Below are positions 1 through 8,389 of a DNA stretch of 64,000 nt, in pieces. The first letter of the stretch is position 1. Every line of letters starts with the position of its first letter. The position numbers were made by a program, and so were the translations under genes. The notes beneath the pieces are model-generated. The model ran no database searches. It saw only the letters and a program-made list of their open reading frames with translations, and was not told where the DNA came from. The stretch is from assembly GCF_009759685.1 (NCBI RefSeq), contig NZ_CP046654.1, forward strand, positions 3,348,001 to 3,412,000, given 5' to 3'. The DNA is from Acinetobacter baumannii. GTDB taxonomy: Bacteria > Pseudomonadota > Gammaproteobacteria > Pseudomonadales > Moraxellaceae.

Positions 1-6
1 CATTTA

Positions 7-1194
7 ATGAACCAGTCTGATGATTTAGAATACCAACTTGATACTTTAGCCATTCGTACCGGACACACTCGTAGTTTTGAAGGTGAACATGGCGAACCAA
101 TTTTTTTGACTTCATCTTTTGTATATGAAAACGCTGCTGAAGCAGCTGCAAAATTTTCTGGTCAGGTTCAAGGAAATATCTATTCTCGTTTTACTAATCC
201 GACTGTATCGATGTTCGAAAAACGTTTAGCGGCTTTAGATGGGGCTGAACGTGCCGTGGCTACAAGCTCAGGTATGGGAGCAATTCTATCGATTGCTATG
301 GCGTATCTAAAAGCAGGTGATCATGTTATTTGCTCAAGAGCAGTTTTCGGTTCTATTGTCGCTTTATTTGAAAAATATATTGCCAAATTTGGTGTAGATA
401 TCACATTTGTGGATCTACGCGATTTAGATGCATGGAAAAATGCAGTACGTCCAGAAACTAAACTATTATTTGTTGAGTCACCGTCTAATCCATTAGCTGA
501 AATCGCAGATATTCAAGCACTTGCAGATATTGCGCATGCAAATGGCGCATTACTTGCTGTTGACAATAGTTTCTGTACACCTGTTTTACAGCAACCGTTA
601 AAGTTGGGTGCAGATCTCGTGATTTACTCTGCGACTAAATATTTAGATGGCCAAGGCCGTGCGTTAGGTGGTGCAGTGGTAGGTAACCATCAACTCCTAG
701 AAGAAGTTTTTAGCGTAGTGCGTACTTTAGGGCCATCTATGAGTCCGTTTAATGCATGGATTTTCTTAAAAGGATTAGAAACTTTACGTTTACGTATGAA
801 AGCGCACTGTGAAAATGCTCAAAAACTTGCCGAGTGGTTGTCTACCCATGAAAAAGTAGAAAAGGTCTATTATGGCGGGCTTCCAACTCATGAAGGTCAT
901 GAACTTGCAGCAAAACAGCAAAATGGCTTTGGCGGGATTGTTTCTTTTGTAGTTAAAGGTGAGCGTGAAGGCGCATGGAAGGTTATTGATAACACCAAAT
1001 TTATTTCTATCACGGGTAATTTAGGTGATGTGAAATCAACAATTACGCATCCTGCTACAACCACACACGGCAAACTTTCTGCTGAAGCAAAACAAGCTGC
1101 TGGTATTGAAGAAGGCTTAATCCGCGTTTCGGTTGGCTTAGAAGATATTAACGATATTATTGGTGATATCTCACGTGGATTAGATTTGATCTAA
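7..1194 (+). CDS. metZ: O-succinylhomoserine sulfhydrylase (MetZ)
   Basis: PLP enzyme of the Cys/Met metabolism (gamma-family) fold that makes homocysteine from O-succinylhomoserine and sulfide, in the cytosol. The 395-residue protein is full length. It carries the PLP lysine in SATKYLDGQG (K211) and a C-terminal substrate region with ITHPATTTHG. The family also includes MetB and MetC; the DGQGRALGG stretch after the lysine and the overall style favour MetZ. The ATG lies only 7 bases into the window, so no promoter is visible. A strong hairpin with a T-rich tail follows, so it is probably transcribed separately from the next gene. Confidence 0.9.
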   Translation: MNQSDDLEYQLDTLAIRTGHTRSFEGEHGEPIFLTSSFVYENAAEAAAKFSGQVQGNIYSRFTNPTVSMFEKRLAALDGAERAVATSSGMGAILSIAMAYLKAGDHVICSRAVFGSIVALFEKYIAKFGVDITFVDLRDLDAWKNAVRPETKLLFVESPSNPLAEIADIQALADIAHANGALLAVDNSFCTPVLQQPLKLGADLVIYSATKYLDGQGRALGGAVVGNHQLLEEVFSVVRTLGPSMSPFNAWIFLKGLETLRLRMKAHCENAQKLAEWLSTHEKVEKVYYGGLPTHEGHELAAKQQNGFGGIVSFVVKGEREGAWKVIDNTKFISITGNLGDVKSTITHPATTTHGKLSAEAKQAAGIEEGLIRVSVGLEDINDIIGDISRGLDLI

Positions 1195-1217
1195 TAAAAT
1201 TTATATATTTAAGAATT

Positions 1218-1247
1218 AAGCCACACTCATTTTAGTGTGGCTTTACT
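1218..1247 (+). terminator. Rho-independent terminator after metZ
   Basis: A 10-bp perfect stem (AAGCCACACT with AGTGTGGCTT) around a 6-base loop, followed by a short T-rich tract, 23 bases after the metZ stop. Confidence 0.75.
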
Positions 1248-1371
1248 TTAAGGTAAGTTACTCACAAACAACGATTGAAATAAAAAAGCTACATTTTGTT
1301 GTAAATGAATTAAAAATCACAACGTATAAAAGTTCTAAATTTAATAAAAATAACAAAGTGAGTTTTTAACC

Positions 1372-1608
1372 ATGCTTAAGCCTATAATTATTTTAGTTGC
1401 TATAGGGGCAATTGGTTTGGTTGGATACAAAGTATTTGCCCAAAAGGATGAACCGACTCAAATTAATGAAACTGTTCTATTGATTAATGACGCAAACAAA
1501 TCAGTTGAAGAAGCTGATCATACAATAGAAAAAGCGAATGCCTCTTTTCAGAAAATTCCTTTAAATGAATATAAACCCGACAATAGCACCCTCCAAGCCT
1601 CGCAGTAG
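1372..1608 (+). CDS. Small single-pass membrane protein, unknown function
   Basis: I do not recognise this 78-residue protein. Residues 1-23 form a hydrophobic helix (PIIILVAIGAIGLVGYKVF) with a lysine next to the start, typical of an inner-membrane anchor or uncleaved signal. The rest is hydrophilic, with a heptad-like stretch (NDANKSVEEADHTIEKANAS) that could form a short coiled coil, then a proline-containing tail. The window holds a second protein of the same design at 42787-42972. A free-standing gene with a 120-bp AT-rich upstream region. Nothing around it indicates a job. Confidence 0.6.
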   Translation: MLKPIIILVAIGAIGLVGYKVFAQKDEPTQINETVLLINDANKSVEEADHTIEKANASFQKIPLNEYKPDNSTLQASQ

Positions 1609-1826
1609 CTTAACTTACATTTTAGAACTGGCCTTCGCAGTAAAAAGTTTCGTATAGAAAGCTTTAAATGGATGAGTTACCTAAAAGAGTTTCATAGATA
1701 CCAATAGAAAACATTAATTTATTGTGTCAGAATTGCGGATTAATTTTGATTTAAACGTACTGACCTCAATGATCTTACTGATCGATAGGGGCGTTCAAAG
1801 AGTTTAAGTTCCGAAGTGTTATATGA

Positions 1827-1855
1827 CTATCAATAATACTTGAAATATTTGATAG
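1827..1855. promoter_or_regulatory. Inverted repeat upstream of ybaB
   Basis: CTATCAA and TTGATAG form perfect 7-bp arms separated by 15 bases, ending 18 bases before the ybaB start. It could be an operator or a leader hairpin. No regulator is identifiable from the sequence. Confidence 0.3.
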
Positions 1856-1873
1856 AGATACGGAGTTAGGTTT

Positions 1874-2203
1874 ATGAATATCAATATGCTCATGCAGCAA
1901 GCGCAGCGCATGCAAAAAGATATGGAATCAAATATAAAAAAGGCTAAAGAAGAGCTTGCTCAAACTGAAGTACACGCTGAAGCGGGTGGTGGTTTAGTTA
2001 AAGTAACAATGACTGGCCGTTATATCGTAAAACGTATCGAAATTAATCCAGAATTACTTCAAGACGAACCAGACATGATTGAAGACTTAATCGCAGCTGC
2101 GGTGAATGATGCTGTGCGTCAAGCTGAAGTAGTTTCTGAAGAAAAAATGCAAAAAGCTAACTCAGGTATGGGTTTACCTCCTGGTTTAGCAGGCATGTTC
2201 TAA
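1874..2203 (+). CDS. ybaB: YbaB/EbfC family nucleoid-associated protein
   Basis: Small DNA-binding protein of the YbaB/EbfC family, 109 residues, the usual length. It has an N-terminal helix rich in Met and Gln ([14 protein letters not shown]), the central beta motif [13 protein letters not shown], and a glycine/methionine-rich tail. In many bacteria it sits directly before recR, as here (9-base gap), so the two are almost certainly co-transcribed. dnaX, often upstream, is not in this window; the preceding 265 bases hold only a leader region. The family acts as a dimer on DNA; the precise role here is inferred from the family. Confidence 0.92.
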   Translation: MNINMLMQQAQRMQKDMESNIKKAKEELAQTEVHAEAGGGLVKVTMTGRYIVKRIEINPELLQDEPDMIEDLIAAAVNDAVRQAEVVSEEKMQKANSGMGLPPGLAGMF

Positions 2204-2212
2204 GGAAAATCA

Positions 2213-2809
2213 GTGTTTAGCGATAGATTTGAACAACTCGTTCAAGCTTTACGTATTTTGCCTAGCGTTGGACCGAAGTCGGCCCAACGTATGGCTTTAC
2301 ATCTCTTGATGAAAAATCGTGAAGGTGCATTTGCTTTAGCACATGCTCTACATGAAGCATCAAGTTATATTCATGAATGTAGTGTTTGCCACTCTTTAAC
2401 AGAGCATGAAATTTGTGATATTTGCGCTTCAACAGAAAGAGATGATCAATTGCTTTGTGTAGTTGAGTCTCCGGCAGATGTTATGGCAATCGAGCAAAGT
2501 GGTAGTTTTCGTGGCAAATACCATGTGTTGGGTGGACACCTTTCTCCATTAGATGGAATCGGGCCAGAAGAAATAGGCATTCCTTATCTAATCCAACGTT
2601 TAAGCCAAGGTACGATCGAAGAAGTCATTTTGGCAACTAATGCTACTGTGGAAGGTCAGGCGACAGCGCATTATTTGGTTGAAGCGACGAAGCATTTACC
2701 TATTCACATGACACGTATTGCTCAAGGCGTACCACAAGGTGGCGAGCTTGAATATGTGGATAGTCATACCTTAAGTCAGGCTGTTCATAACCGTATGCGT
2801 ATGAAATAA
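2213..2809 (+). CDS. recR: Recombination mediator RecR
   Basis: RecR works with RecF and RecO to load RecA on gapped DNA. The 198-residue product has the standard layout: an N-terminal helix-hairpin-helix (LRILPSVGPKSAQRMALHL, residues about 12-30), a C4 zinc finger (CSVCHSLTEHEICDIC, about 57-72), a Toprim domain and a C-terminal EYVDSHTLSQAV segment. It starts with GTG nine bases after the ybaB stop, with AAGGAAAA as ribosome site. The tail of the gene overlaps a hairpin that may terminate the ybaB-recR transcript. Confidence 0.95.
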   Translation: MFSDRFEQLVQALRILPSVGPKSAQRMALHLLMKNREGAFALAHALHEASSYIHECSVCHSLTEHEICDICASTERDDQLLCVVESPADVMAIEQSGSFRGKYHVLGGHLSPLDGIGPEEIGIPYLIQRLSQGTIEEVILATNATVEGQATAHYLVEATKHLPIHMTRIAQGVPQGGELEYVDSHTLSQAVHNRMRMK

Positions 2810-2828
2810 GTACCTCGGTGCTTATTTC

Positions 2829-2870
2829 AAAGATTTTTTGAATAATATCGTATTATCAAAAAATCTTTTT
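2829..2870 (+). terminator. Long AT-rich hairpin after recR
   Basis: AAAGATTTTTTGA pairs perfectly with TCAAAAAATCTTT, extended by ATAATA/TATTA next to the loop, and is followed by TTTAAAA. Just before it, GAAATAAG (containing the recR stop) pairs with CTTATTTC. These are two stacked hairpins, probably terminating ybaB-recR. Confidence 0.55.
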
Positions 2871-3114
2871 AAAAGACAAAAACATATTTTTAAAAACGAC
2901 TCAATGAATATATAAATTAAAAAAAGCTTTTGTAAAAAATAAATATTTAGAAGGACATTAAATTTGAAAAATTTAAAATAATGATCAAAAAATTATCTCT
3001 TTTTTGGAAAATTGTTCAAAAATAGATTATTCATCAAGGATTCAGTAGCATTTTTCTAATCCTATGTTATATATACCAGAGTTTAAAGCACTCTTTGCAT
3101 TTACTTGAGAAAGC
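2871..3114. other. AT-rich gap before rnd
   Basis: The second part of the 305-base gap between recR and rnd. Very AT-rich with no convincing ORF. It presumably holds the rnd promoter, but I cannot pick clear -35/-10 boxes. A GAGAAAG ribosome site lies just before the rnd ATG. Confidence 0.5.
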
Positions 3115-3855
3115 ATGTTTCAGTTTATCCAACAGCAAACCGAATTGGTTGATGTTCTTCAACAAATGGATCAATGTTCAACTTATGGGCTTGATACAGA
3201 ATTTATTAAGGTTGATACCCTTTGGCCTAAACTTGGAGTATGTCAAGTCAATGTCAACGGAAATGTATATTTGCTGGATGGAGTGTCTTTAGATTTAAGC
3301 GAGTTTTGGAAAAAAATCTTTCTTGCTCAACAAAATATTTTTCATGCATGTGGTGAAGATATTGATTTAATCTATCACTATGCCGATGAACAAAACCTAT
3401 TAAATGTTTTTGATACTCAAGTTGGATTATCCTTTTTGGGACATGGTTTACAAGTAAGTTATCAAGGTGCATTAAAGCTTTGTTTAGAGATTGATATTGA
3501 AAAGGACCAGACTCGATCAGACTGGTTAGCACGTCCTCTATCTCCGCAACAGCTATGCTATGCGGCAAATGATGTTTTATACCTTATGCAATTGGCTAAC
3601 CATATTAAAGATCAGCTCAAACAAAAAGGGCTTTATGAGTATGTTCTTGAGGATTGTAGTAGTTTAACCAAAGAAATTATTAGTGAAACACCAACCCCGT
3701 TGTTATATACAGATGTGGGCAATTATCGTCATTCACGTCGTCAATTAATGCAATTGCAAAATTTAAGTGAGTGGCGTGAAGAGGTGGTTAGAGCAACAAA
3801 CCAGCCACGTAGTTTTATCCTTTGGAGACGCCTAAGTGGAGCGACCGACGATTAG
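3115..3855 (+). CDS. rnd: Ribonuclease D, C-terminally shortened
   Basis: DEDD-family 3'-to-5' exonuclease that trims tRNA and other structured RNAs. The exonuclease domain is intact: YGLDTEF supplies the first Asp and Glu, FHACGEDIDL the next Asp, and YAANDVLYL the last Tyr/Asp pair. Homology stops near residue 233, at the start of the first HRDC domain, with a tail of about ten unrelated residues (LWRRLSGATDD). Family members are usually about 370-380 residues, so 246 is roughly 120-130 short: both HRDC RNA-binding domains are missing. Its end overlaps the prmB start by 20 bases. Catalysis may survive but substrate binding is doubtful. Confidence 0.8.
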   Translation: MFQFIQQQTELVDVLQQMDQCSTYGLDTEFIKVDTLWPKLGVCQVNVNGNVYLLDGVSLDLSEFWKKIFLAQQNIFHACGEDIDLIYHYADEQNLLNVFDTQVGLSFLGHGLQVSYQGALKLCLEIDIEKDQTRSDWLARPLSPQQLCYAANDVLYLMQLANHIKDQLKQKGLYEYVLEDCSSLTKEIISETPTPLLYTDVGNYRHSRRQLMQLQNLSEWREEVVRATNQPRSFILWRRLSGATDD

Positions 3856-4840
3856 CCCTGAACATTTACAGGAAGCTGCTGAAAATTTATCAACAATTCG
3901 AGATTTTATTCGTTTTGGGGTGTCAGCATTACGTCAATATGATGCACATTTAGGACAAGGTACTGAAGATTATTTCGCAGAAAGCTCTGCATTAGTTTTA
4001 CAAACCTTATCTCTTGAATGGTCAGCAGATTCAGAGATTTTAGATGCGAAGCTTTTACCAAGTGAAAAAGCAGAATTCTTAAGCTTGTTGGAACGCCGTA
4101 TTAATGAGCGTATTCCGACTTCTTATTTATTAAATTTAGCTTATTTCTTTAATAAGCCATTTTATGTGGATGAGCGCGTACTTATCCCTCGCTCACCAAT
4201 TGCAGAGTTAATTGAGCAACGTTTTGCGCCATATTGTTTAGATGAAAATGGCCAAATGCGTGAAGCGCTTAATAACTTACCAGAAAATACCAAGCCTAAA
4301 ACTCCACAACGTATTTTAGATATGTGTACAGGTTCTGGCTGTATTGCGGTAGCTTTAGCTTATGCTTATCCAGATGCAGAAGTAGATGCAACAGACATCT
4401 CTAAAGAAGCTTTAGAAGTAGCATCAATTAACGTTGAACATCACAATAAACAATACCAAGTTGCATTACTTGAGTCGGATTTATTTGAAAAAATTCCAGC
4501 TGAAAACCAGTACGATTTAATTGTAAGTAACCCTCCGTATGTTGATGCCGAAGATATGGCTGACTTACCGGAAGAGTTTTTACACGAACCTGAGCTTGCA
4601 TTGGCAGCAGGCCAAGATGGTTTAGACCTCGTGCGTAAAATGCTTGCTCAAGCGGCAGATTATTTAACTGAAGATGGTTTAATTGTCATTGAAGTGGGTA
4701 ACTCTGAATGGGCAATGCGCCAAAACTTTAATACAGTTGATTTCAACTGGCTTACTTTCCAAAAAGGTGGTTCAGGTATTTTTGCTTTGACTGCTGAACA
4801 ATGTCGTCGTTATAGAAAATTATTTGAAGAACAAGTTTAA
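3836..4840 (+). CDS. prmB: Ribosomal protein L3 glutamine methyltransferase PrmB
   Basis: SAM-dependent N5-glutamine methyltransferase that modifies ribosomal protein L3. The 334-residue protein has the helical N-terminal domain (about 1-110), the marker RVLIPRSPIAELI, the SAM site DMCTGSGCIAVAL and the catalytic NPPY in IVSNPPYVDAEDM. These markers match PrmB rather than PrmC. The start is a GTG with GGAG nine bases upstream; ribosome site and start both lie inside the 3' end of the truncated rnd frame. The N-terminus aligns end to end with known PrmB, so this gene looks complete and only rnd is damaged. aroC follows 12 bases later. Confidence 0.9.
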   Translation: MERPTISPEHLQEAAENLSTIRDFIRFGVSALRQYDAHLGQGTEDYFAESSALVLQTLSLEWSADSEILDAKLLPSEKAEFLSLLERRINERIPTSYLLNLAYFFNKPFYVDERVLIPRSPIAELIEQRFAPYCLDENGQMREALNNLPENTKPKTPQRILDMCTGSGCIAVALAYAYPDAEVDATDISKEALEVASINVEHHNKQYQVALLESDLFEKIPAENQYDLIVSNPPYVDAEDMADLPEEFLHEPELALAAGQDGLDLVRKMLAQAADYLTEDGLIVIEVGNSEWAMRQNFNTVDFNWLTFQKGGSGIFALTAEQCRRYRKLFEEQV

Positions 4841-4852
4841 GGAGTTGGACAT

Positions 4853-5944
4853 ATGGCAGGGAACAGTATTGGACAACTCTTTCGTGTGACTACATGCGGT
4901 GAATCGCATGGGGTTGGTTTAATGGCAATTGTTGATGGAGTGCCACCAGGCCTTGCATTAACCGAAGAAGATTTGCAAAAAGATCTGGATCGCCGTAAGC
5001 CGGGAACCTCGAAATTTGCGACTCAGCGTAAAGAGCCTGATCAGGTTGAAATCATTTCTGGTGTGTTTGAGGGTAAAACTACTGGTACGCCAATCGGTTT
5101 ACTCATTCGCAATACAGACCAAAAATCGAAAGATTATGGAAATATTGCACAAACTTTTAGACCGGGTCACGCAGATTACACTTATACGCAAAAGTATGGT
5201 TTCCGCGACTATCGTGGTGGTGGCCGTTCAAGTGCTCGTGAAACTGCTATGCGTGTTGCAGCTGGTGCTATTGCGAAGAAATATTTAGCAGAAAAATTTG
5301 GTGTTCTGATCCGCGGTCATGTGACTCAAATTGGTAATGAAGTTGCTGAAAAACTAGATTGGAATGAAGTTCCAAATAATCCATTTTTCTGTGGCGATGT
5401 AGATGCTGTTCCTCGTTTTGAAGCATTAGTTACATCTTTACGTGAGCAAGGTACAAGTTGCGGTGCTAAGTTAGAAATTTTAGCCGAAAAAGTTCCTGTA
5501 GGTTGGGGTGAGCCTGTCTTTGACCGTTTAGATGCTGATATTGCACATGCAATGATGAGTATTAATGCAGTTAAAGGCGTTGAAATTGGTGATGGTTTTG
5601 CTGTAGCAGGACAGTTCGGACATGAAACACGTGACGAATTGACTAGTCATGGTTTTCTAGCAAATCATGCTGGTGGTATTTTAGGTGGTATTTCAAGTGG
5701 CCAGACCATTCGTGTGGCGATTGCACTAAAACCAACAGCAAGTATTACTACTCCGGGTAAAACGATTAACTTAAATCGTGAAGATACTGATGTGTTAACT
5801 AAAGGCCGTCATGACCCGTGCGTAGGCGTTCGAGCAACTCCAATTGCGGAAGCAATGTTGGCAATTGTACTAATGGATCATTTCTTACGCCACCGTGCTC
5901 AAAACGCGGATGTTGTTCCTCCATTTGCGCCAATTGAACCATAG
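4853..5944 (+). CDS. aroC: Chorismate synthase
   Basis: Last step of the shikimate pathway: EPSP to chorismate, needing reduced FMN. The 363 residues are full length with the family signatures [18 protein letters not shown] near the N-terminus, [10 protein letters not shown] with the [11 protein letters not shown] motif in the middle, and [17 protein letters not shown] near the C-terminus. Twelve bases separate it from prmB (GGAG ribosome site), so the pair is probably one transcript. A bidirectional terminator follows. Confidence 0.96.
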   Translation: MAGNSIGQLFRVTTCGESHGVGLMAIVDGVPPGLALTEEDLQKDLDRRKPGTSKFATQRKEPDQVEIISGVFEGKTTGTPIGLLIRNTDQKSKDYGNIAQTFRPGHADYTYTQKYGFRDYRGGGRSSARETAMRVAAGAIAKKYLAEKFGVLIRGHVTQIGNEVAEKLDWNEVPNNPFFCGDVDAVPRFEALVTSLREQGTSCGAKLEILAEKVPVGWGEPVFDRLDADIAHAMMSINAVKGVEIGDGFAVAGQFGHETRDELTSHGFLANHAGGILGGISSGQTIRVAIALKPTASITTPGKTINLNREDTDVLTKGRHDPCVGVRATPIAEAMLAIVLMDHFLRHRAQNADVVPPFAPIEP

Positions 5945-5966
5945 TTAGTTCTAATCAGCGTATTAA

Positions 5967-5998
5967 AAAAGCCACATAAGCAAAATTATGTGGCTTTT
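5967..5998. terminator. Bidirectional terminator between aroC and the GGDEF gene
   Basis: AAAAGCCACATAA and TTATGTGGCTTTT form a 13-bp stem with a 6-base loop. A and T tracts on both sides let it serve both converging genes. Confidence 0.85.
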
Positions 5999-6040
5999 CT
6001 ATTTTTATTGAAATCACATGATTACCTTAAAAATAAATCA

Positions 6041-7270
6041 TTAAGTTAGATCTACAATTTGTTCTTCATTCAAAGCAATTTGATATTGATTGCGGCCATT
6101 TGTTTTTGCCTGATAGAGCGCATGATCAGCACGACTAACAAAAGCAGAAATTGAATCATTTAAACGTGGAATTGTGGTCGCCACGCCAACACTAATAGTT
6201 ACGTATGGTGAAACACTACTACATGGATGAACAATAGCAATTTTCTTAATTGCATTCATTAATCTTTCGGCCTGAATTTTGGCTTGTTGTGCATTTGTCA
6301 TCGGGAACAAAAGTAAGAATTCTTCACCGCCATAACGGGCAACCAAATCGCCACTACGAGCAGCAATTGAGGAAATTGCAGTCGCAATATCTTTTAAACA
6401 CTGATCACCCTTGAGATGGCCTAAGCTATCGTTATATGGTTTAAAGAAGTCAATATCAACCATCATAATAGTAAGAGGGGTCTCATGGCGTAATGCGCGT
6501 CGCCATTCATTATCAAGTGTTTCATCAAGATAACGTCGGTTAGCAAGCCCGGTTAAAGCATCTTGTTGAGAAAGCAGTGAGAGTTGTTGAGCTTGTTGCA
6601 TGAGTTCAATACGGTTGAGCTCAATCATACAGTTTTGTAAATAGTTTTCACGGTGCTGACGATCCGTAGCATAGGCAAGGGTCATGCCTAAGAAACTACT
6701 AAACGTATATGTACGGTTTAAGAAGGTCCAGTCTATGTCTCCGTTCAAATAGGTACTTACCAAAATACCAATAAGACCGCCGACCCATCCTGCAATAATG
6801 GCAGTATAAAAACGCATGCCTACCGCACCATAAATAATCACAATGGCATACATCATTGCTGCATGAAAAAGTACATTATCTTGGCCATTTTCTAAAACGT
6901 TAATTAAGATAAATGTTATGGCAACGGCAGCGGAAGAACCAATTCCGACATAATAATCAAACCACTGATTTAATTTTTTAATAAATGATAAAATCCAGGC
7001 GATTAAAACAATTATGCCTACCCAAGAATAATAGCTTAACCAGGATAAAACTTGTTCGGTTGGTAAAACTTGGTATATACCAAAGCTTAAAAATAAATAT
7101 AATATTAAAATAATAGGTGCTCTATAGCGAAACTCATAGGCTGCACCATTTTGATATTGAAAACGATATATCGTTTCAAGTTGCTTTGGAAACCATACGA
7201 AATTTAATCCGCGTGTGGTTAATAAATCTATTTGTTCCTGTCCCAATATATTGGAACCTTGCAACTTCAT
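6041..7270 (-). CDS. Membrane-bound diguanylate cyclase (GGDEF)
   Basis: Makes the second messenger cyclic-di-GMP from two GTP. Residues about 45-210 contain five or six membrane helices (for example APIILILYLFLSFGIYQVL), and the C-terminal about 170 residues are a GGDEF domain. The active-site motif is RYGGEEFLLLF, preceded by RSGD at the spacing of a product-inhibition I-site, so it should be active and feedback-inhibited. No periplasmic sensor domain is obvious; the membrane bundle itself may sense. It stands alone, converging on aroC, with a free 320-bp region upstream. What it regulates cannot be told from here. Confidence 0.88.
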   Translation of the reverse strand: MKLQGSNILGQEQIDLLTTRGLNFVWFPKQLETIYRFQYQNGAAYEFRYRAPIILILYLFLSFGIYQVLPTEQVLSWLSYYSWVGIIVLIAWILSFIKKLNQWFDYYVGIGSSAAVAITFILINVLENGQDNVLFHAAMMYAIVIIYGAVGMRFYTAIIAGWVGGLIGILVSTYLNGDIDWTFLNRTYTFSSFLGMTLAYATDRQHRENYLQNCMIELNRIELMQQAQQLSLLSQQDALTGLANRRYLDETLDNEWRRALRHETPLTIMMVDIDFFKPYNDSLGHLKGDQCLKDIATAISSIAARSGDLVARYGGEEFLLLFPMTNAQQAKIQAERLMNAIKKIAIVHPCSSVSPYVTISVGVATTIPRLNDSISAFVSRADHALYQAKTNGRNQYQIALNEEQIVDLT

Positions 7271-7590
7271 AATTAATGCTCTCTATATTGGAAGTTGGCA
7301 TAAAATGAGACTTGTTTTATTAAAGTTCCATCTAAAAGTATTGGTTATATAATGTGTGGTTTATTTAAAATAATAATACAGATTTTTTAAAAAAGTAATG
7401 ATTTTTACGCCCCCTAATTGTGATAAAAATCACGACATTTCAATGATTAGCGTCACAATTATCTAAAGATTCGAAACCTTTGAGAAAAAATTACAAATGG
7501 TCGATTAAAGATTGTATCTTTATCATTTTCGGATAGACTTATAGCCGTGAAGTACAGATGATTGCTGTCATATAAATAGGAAAATTAGCA
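7271..7590. other. Shared upstream region of the GGDEF and TenA-like genes
   Basis: A 320-base AT-rich gap between two divergent genes. It includes GTGATAAAAATCAC at 7421-7434, a short palindrome-like stretch (GTGAT and ATCAC arms) that could be an operator. The ribosome site of the downstream gene is probably AGGAAA before the ATG at 7591. Confidence 0.35.
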
Positions 7591-8343
7591 ATGACTGCTC
7601 TAAATCAATATGGAATGAGTTTAGAAATTACGCCGCATAATGGATGGTCTCAGCGGTTTTGGGAGGATCTTTTACCAGTGAAGGAGCGGGTGAGTAAACA
7701 TCCGTTTTTTACTGAAATGGCCAATGGGGGATTGAGCCTAGAAAGTTTCCGTTATGCTTTACTTAATTTCTATCCATTAGTAGCGCATTTCCCGTCCTAT
7801 ATGGCTGGTGCGTTAGCTAAAGCAACTGCTTTTGCAGAACCTGGCGTTACTGAAACAAGAGATTGGTTAATTCAAAATATTAAGGTCGAAGAGCGCCATT
7901 TACAGTGGTATCGGGATTGGGCTAAAGGTTTTGGGTTAACGGTAGAACAACTCGATAGTGTTCGTCCGCCAGCTTCGATGAATGCGGTGAATCATTTTCT
8001 TTGGAATATGAGTCACCGTGGCAACTTGGCTGAATGTCTGGCTGCGACTAATTTGGCAATTGAATGGGCGACAGGTGACTGGTCTATTCAAGTCTATAAA
8101 GGCATACACGCTTATACGGATCATCCGGAAGTTACCATTGATAAGCGTTCTTTAGCTTGGTTGCGCGCTCATGCACATTACGATGATCTTCATCCATATG
8201 AAGCTATGGAGTTGATTAAGCGCTTATGTAATGACCGTCCTGACTGGCAGCAAAAAGCATTTCATGCTGCTGAAGAAGGGCTGCGGTATTATGAATTAGC
8301 TTTAGACGATTGCTATAGAGTACAGCTTCAAGCCTCTGCTTGA
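7591..8343 (+). CDS. TenA/PqqC-like (haem-oxygenase-fold) protein
   Basis: A 250-residue all-helical protein of the TenA/PqqC group, whose members include thiaminases, PqqC and di-iron oxidases. Candidate metal or catalytic residues are in KVEERHLQW (about residue 92) and in RAHAHYDDLHPYEA (about residue 190), consistent with the Glu/His pattern of the haem-oxygenase-like di-iron oxidase branch. There are no thiamine genes nearby, so a role in thiamine salvage is not supported. It is a single gene with a terminator behind it. Family membership is firm; the substrate is unknown. Confidence 0.7.
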   Translation: MTALNQYGMSLEITPHNGWSQRFWEDLLPVKERVSKHPFFTEMANGGLSLESFRYALLNFYPLVAHFPSYMAGALAKATAFAEPGVTETRDWLIQNIKVEERHLQWYRDWAKGFGLTVEQLDSVRPPASMNAVNHFLWNMSHRGNLAECLAATNLAIEWATGDWSIQVYKGIHAYTDHPEVTIDKRSLAWLRAHAHYDDLHPYEAMELIKRLCNDRPDWQQKAFHAAEEGLRYYELALDDCYRVQLQASA

Positions 8344-8353
8344 TCTCAACTTA

Positions 8354-8386
8354 AAAAGGGAGAATATTCTACATATTCTCCCTTTT
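8354..8386. terminator. Bidirectional terminator
   Basis: AAAAGGGAGAATAT and ATATTCTCCCTTTT form a 14-bp stem with loop TCTAC between two converging genes. Confidence 0.88.
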
Positions 8387-8389
8387 ATT

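Noticed and set aside
3254..3568. Open frame on the minus strand inside rnd
   Set aside because: It is antisense to a well-supported exonuclease domain, with no family resemblance or ribosome site.
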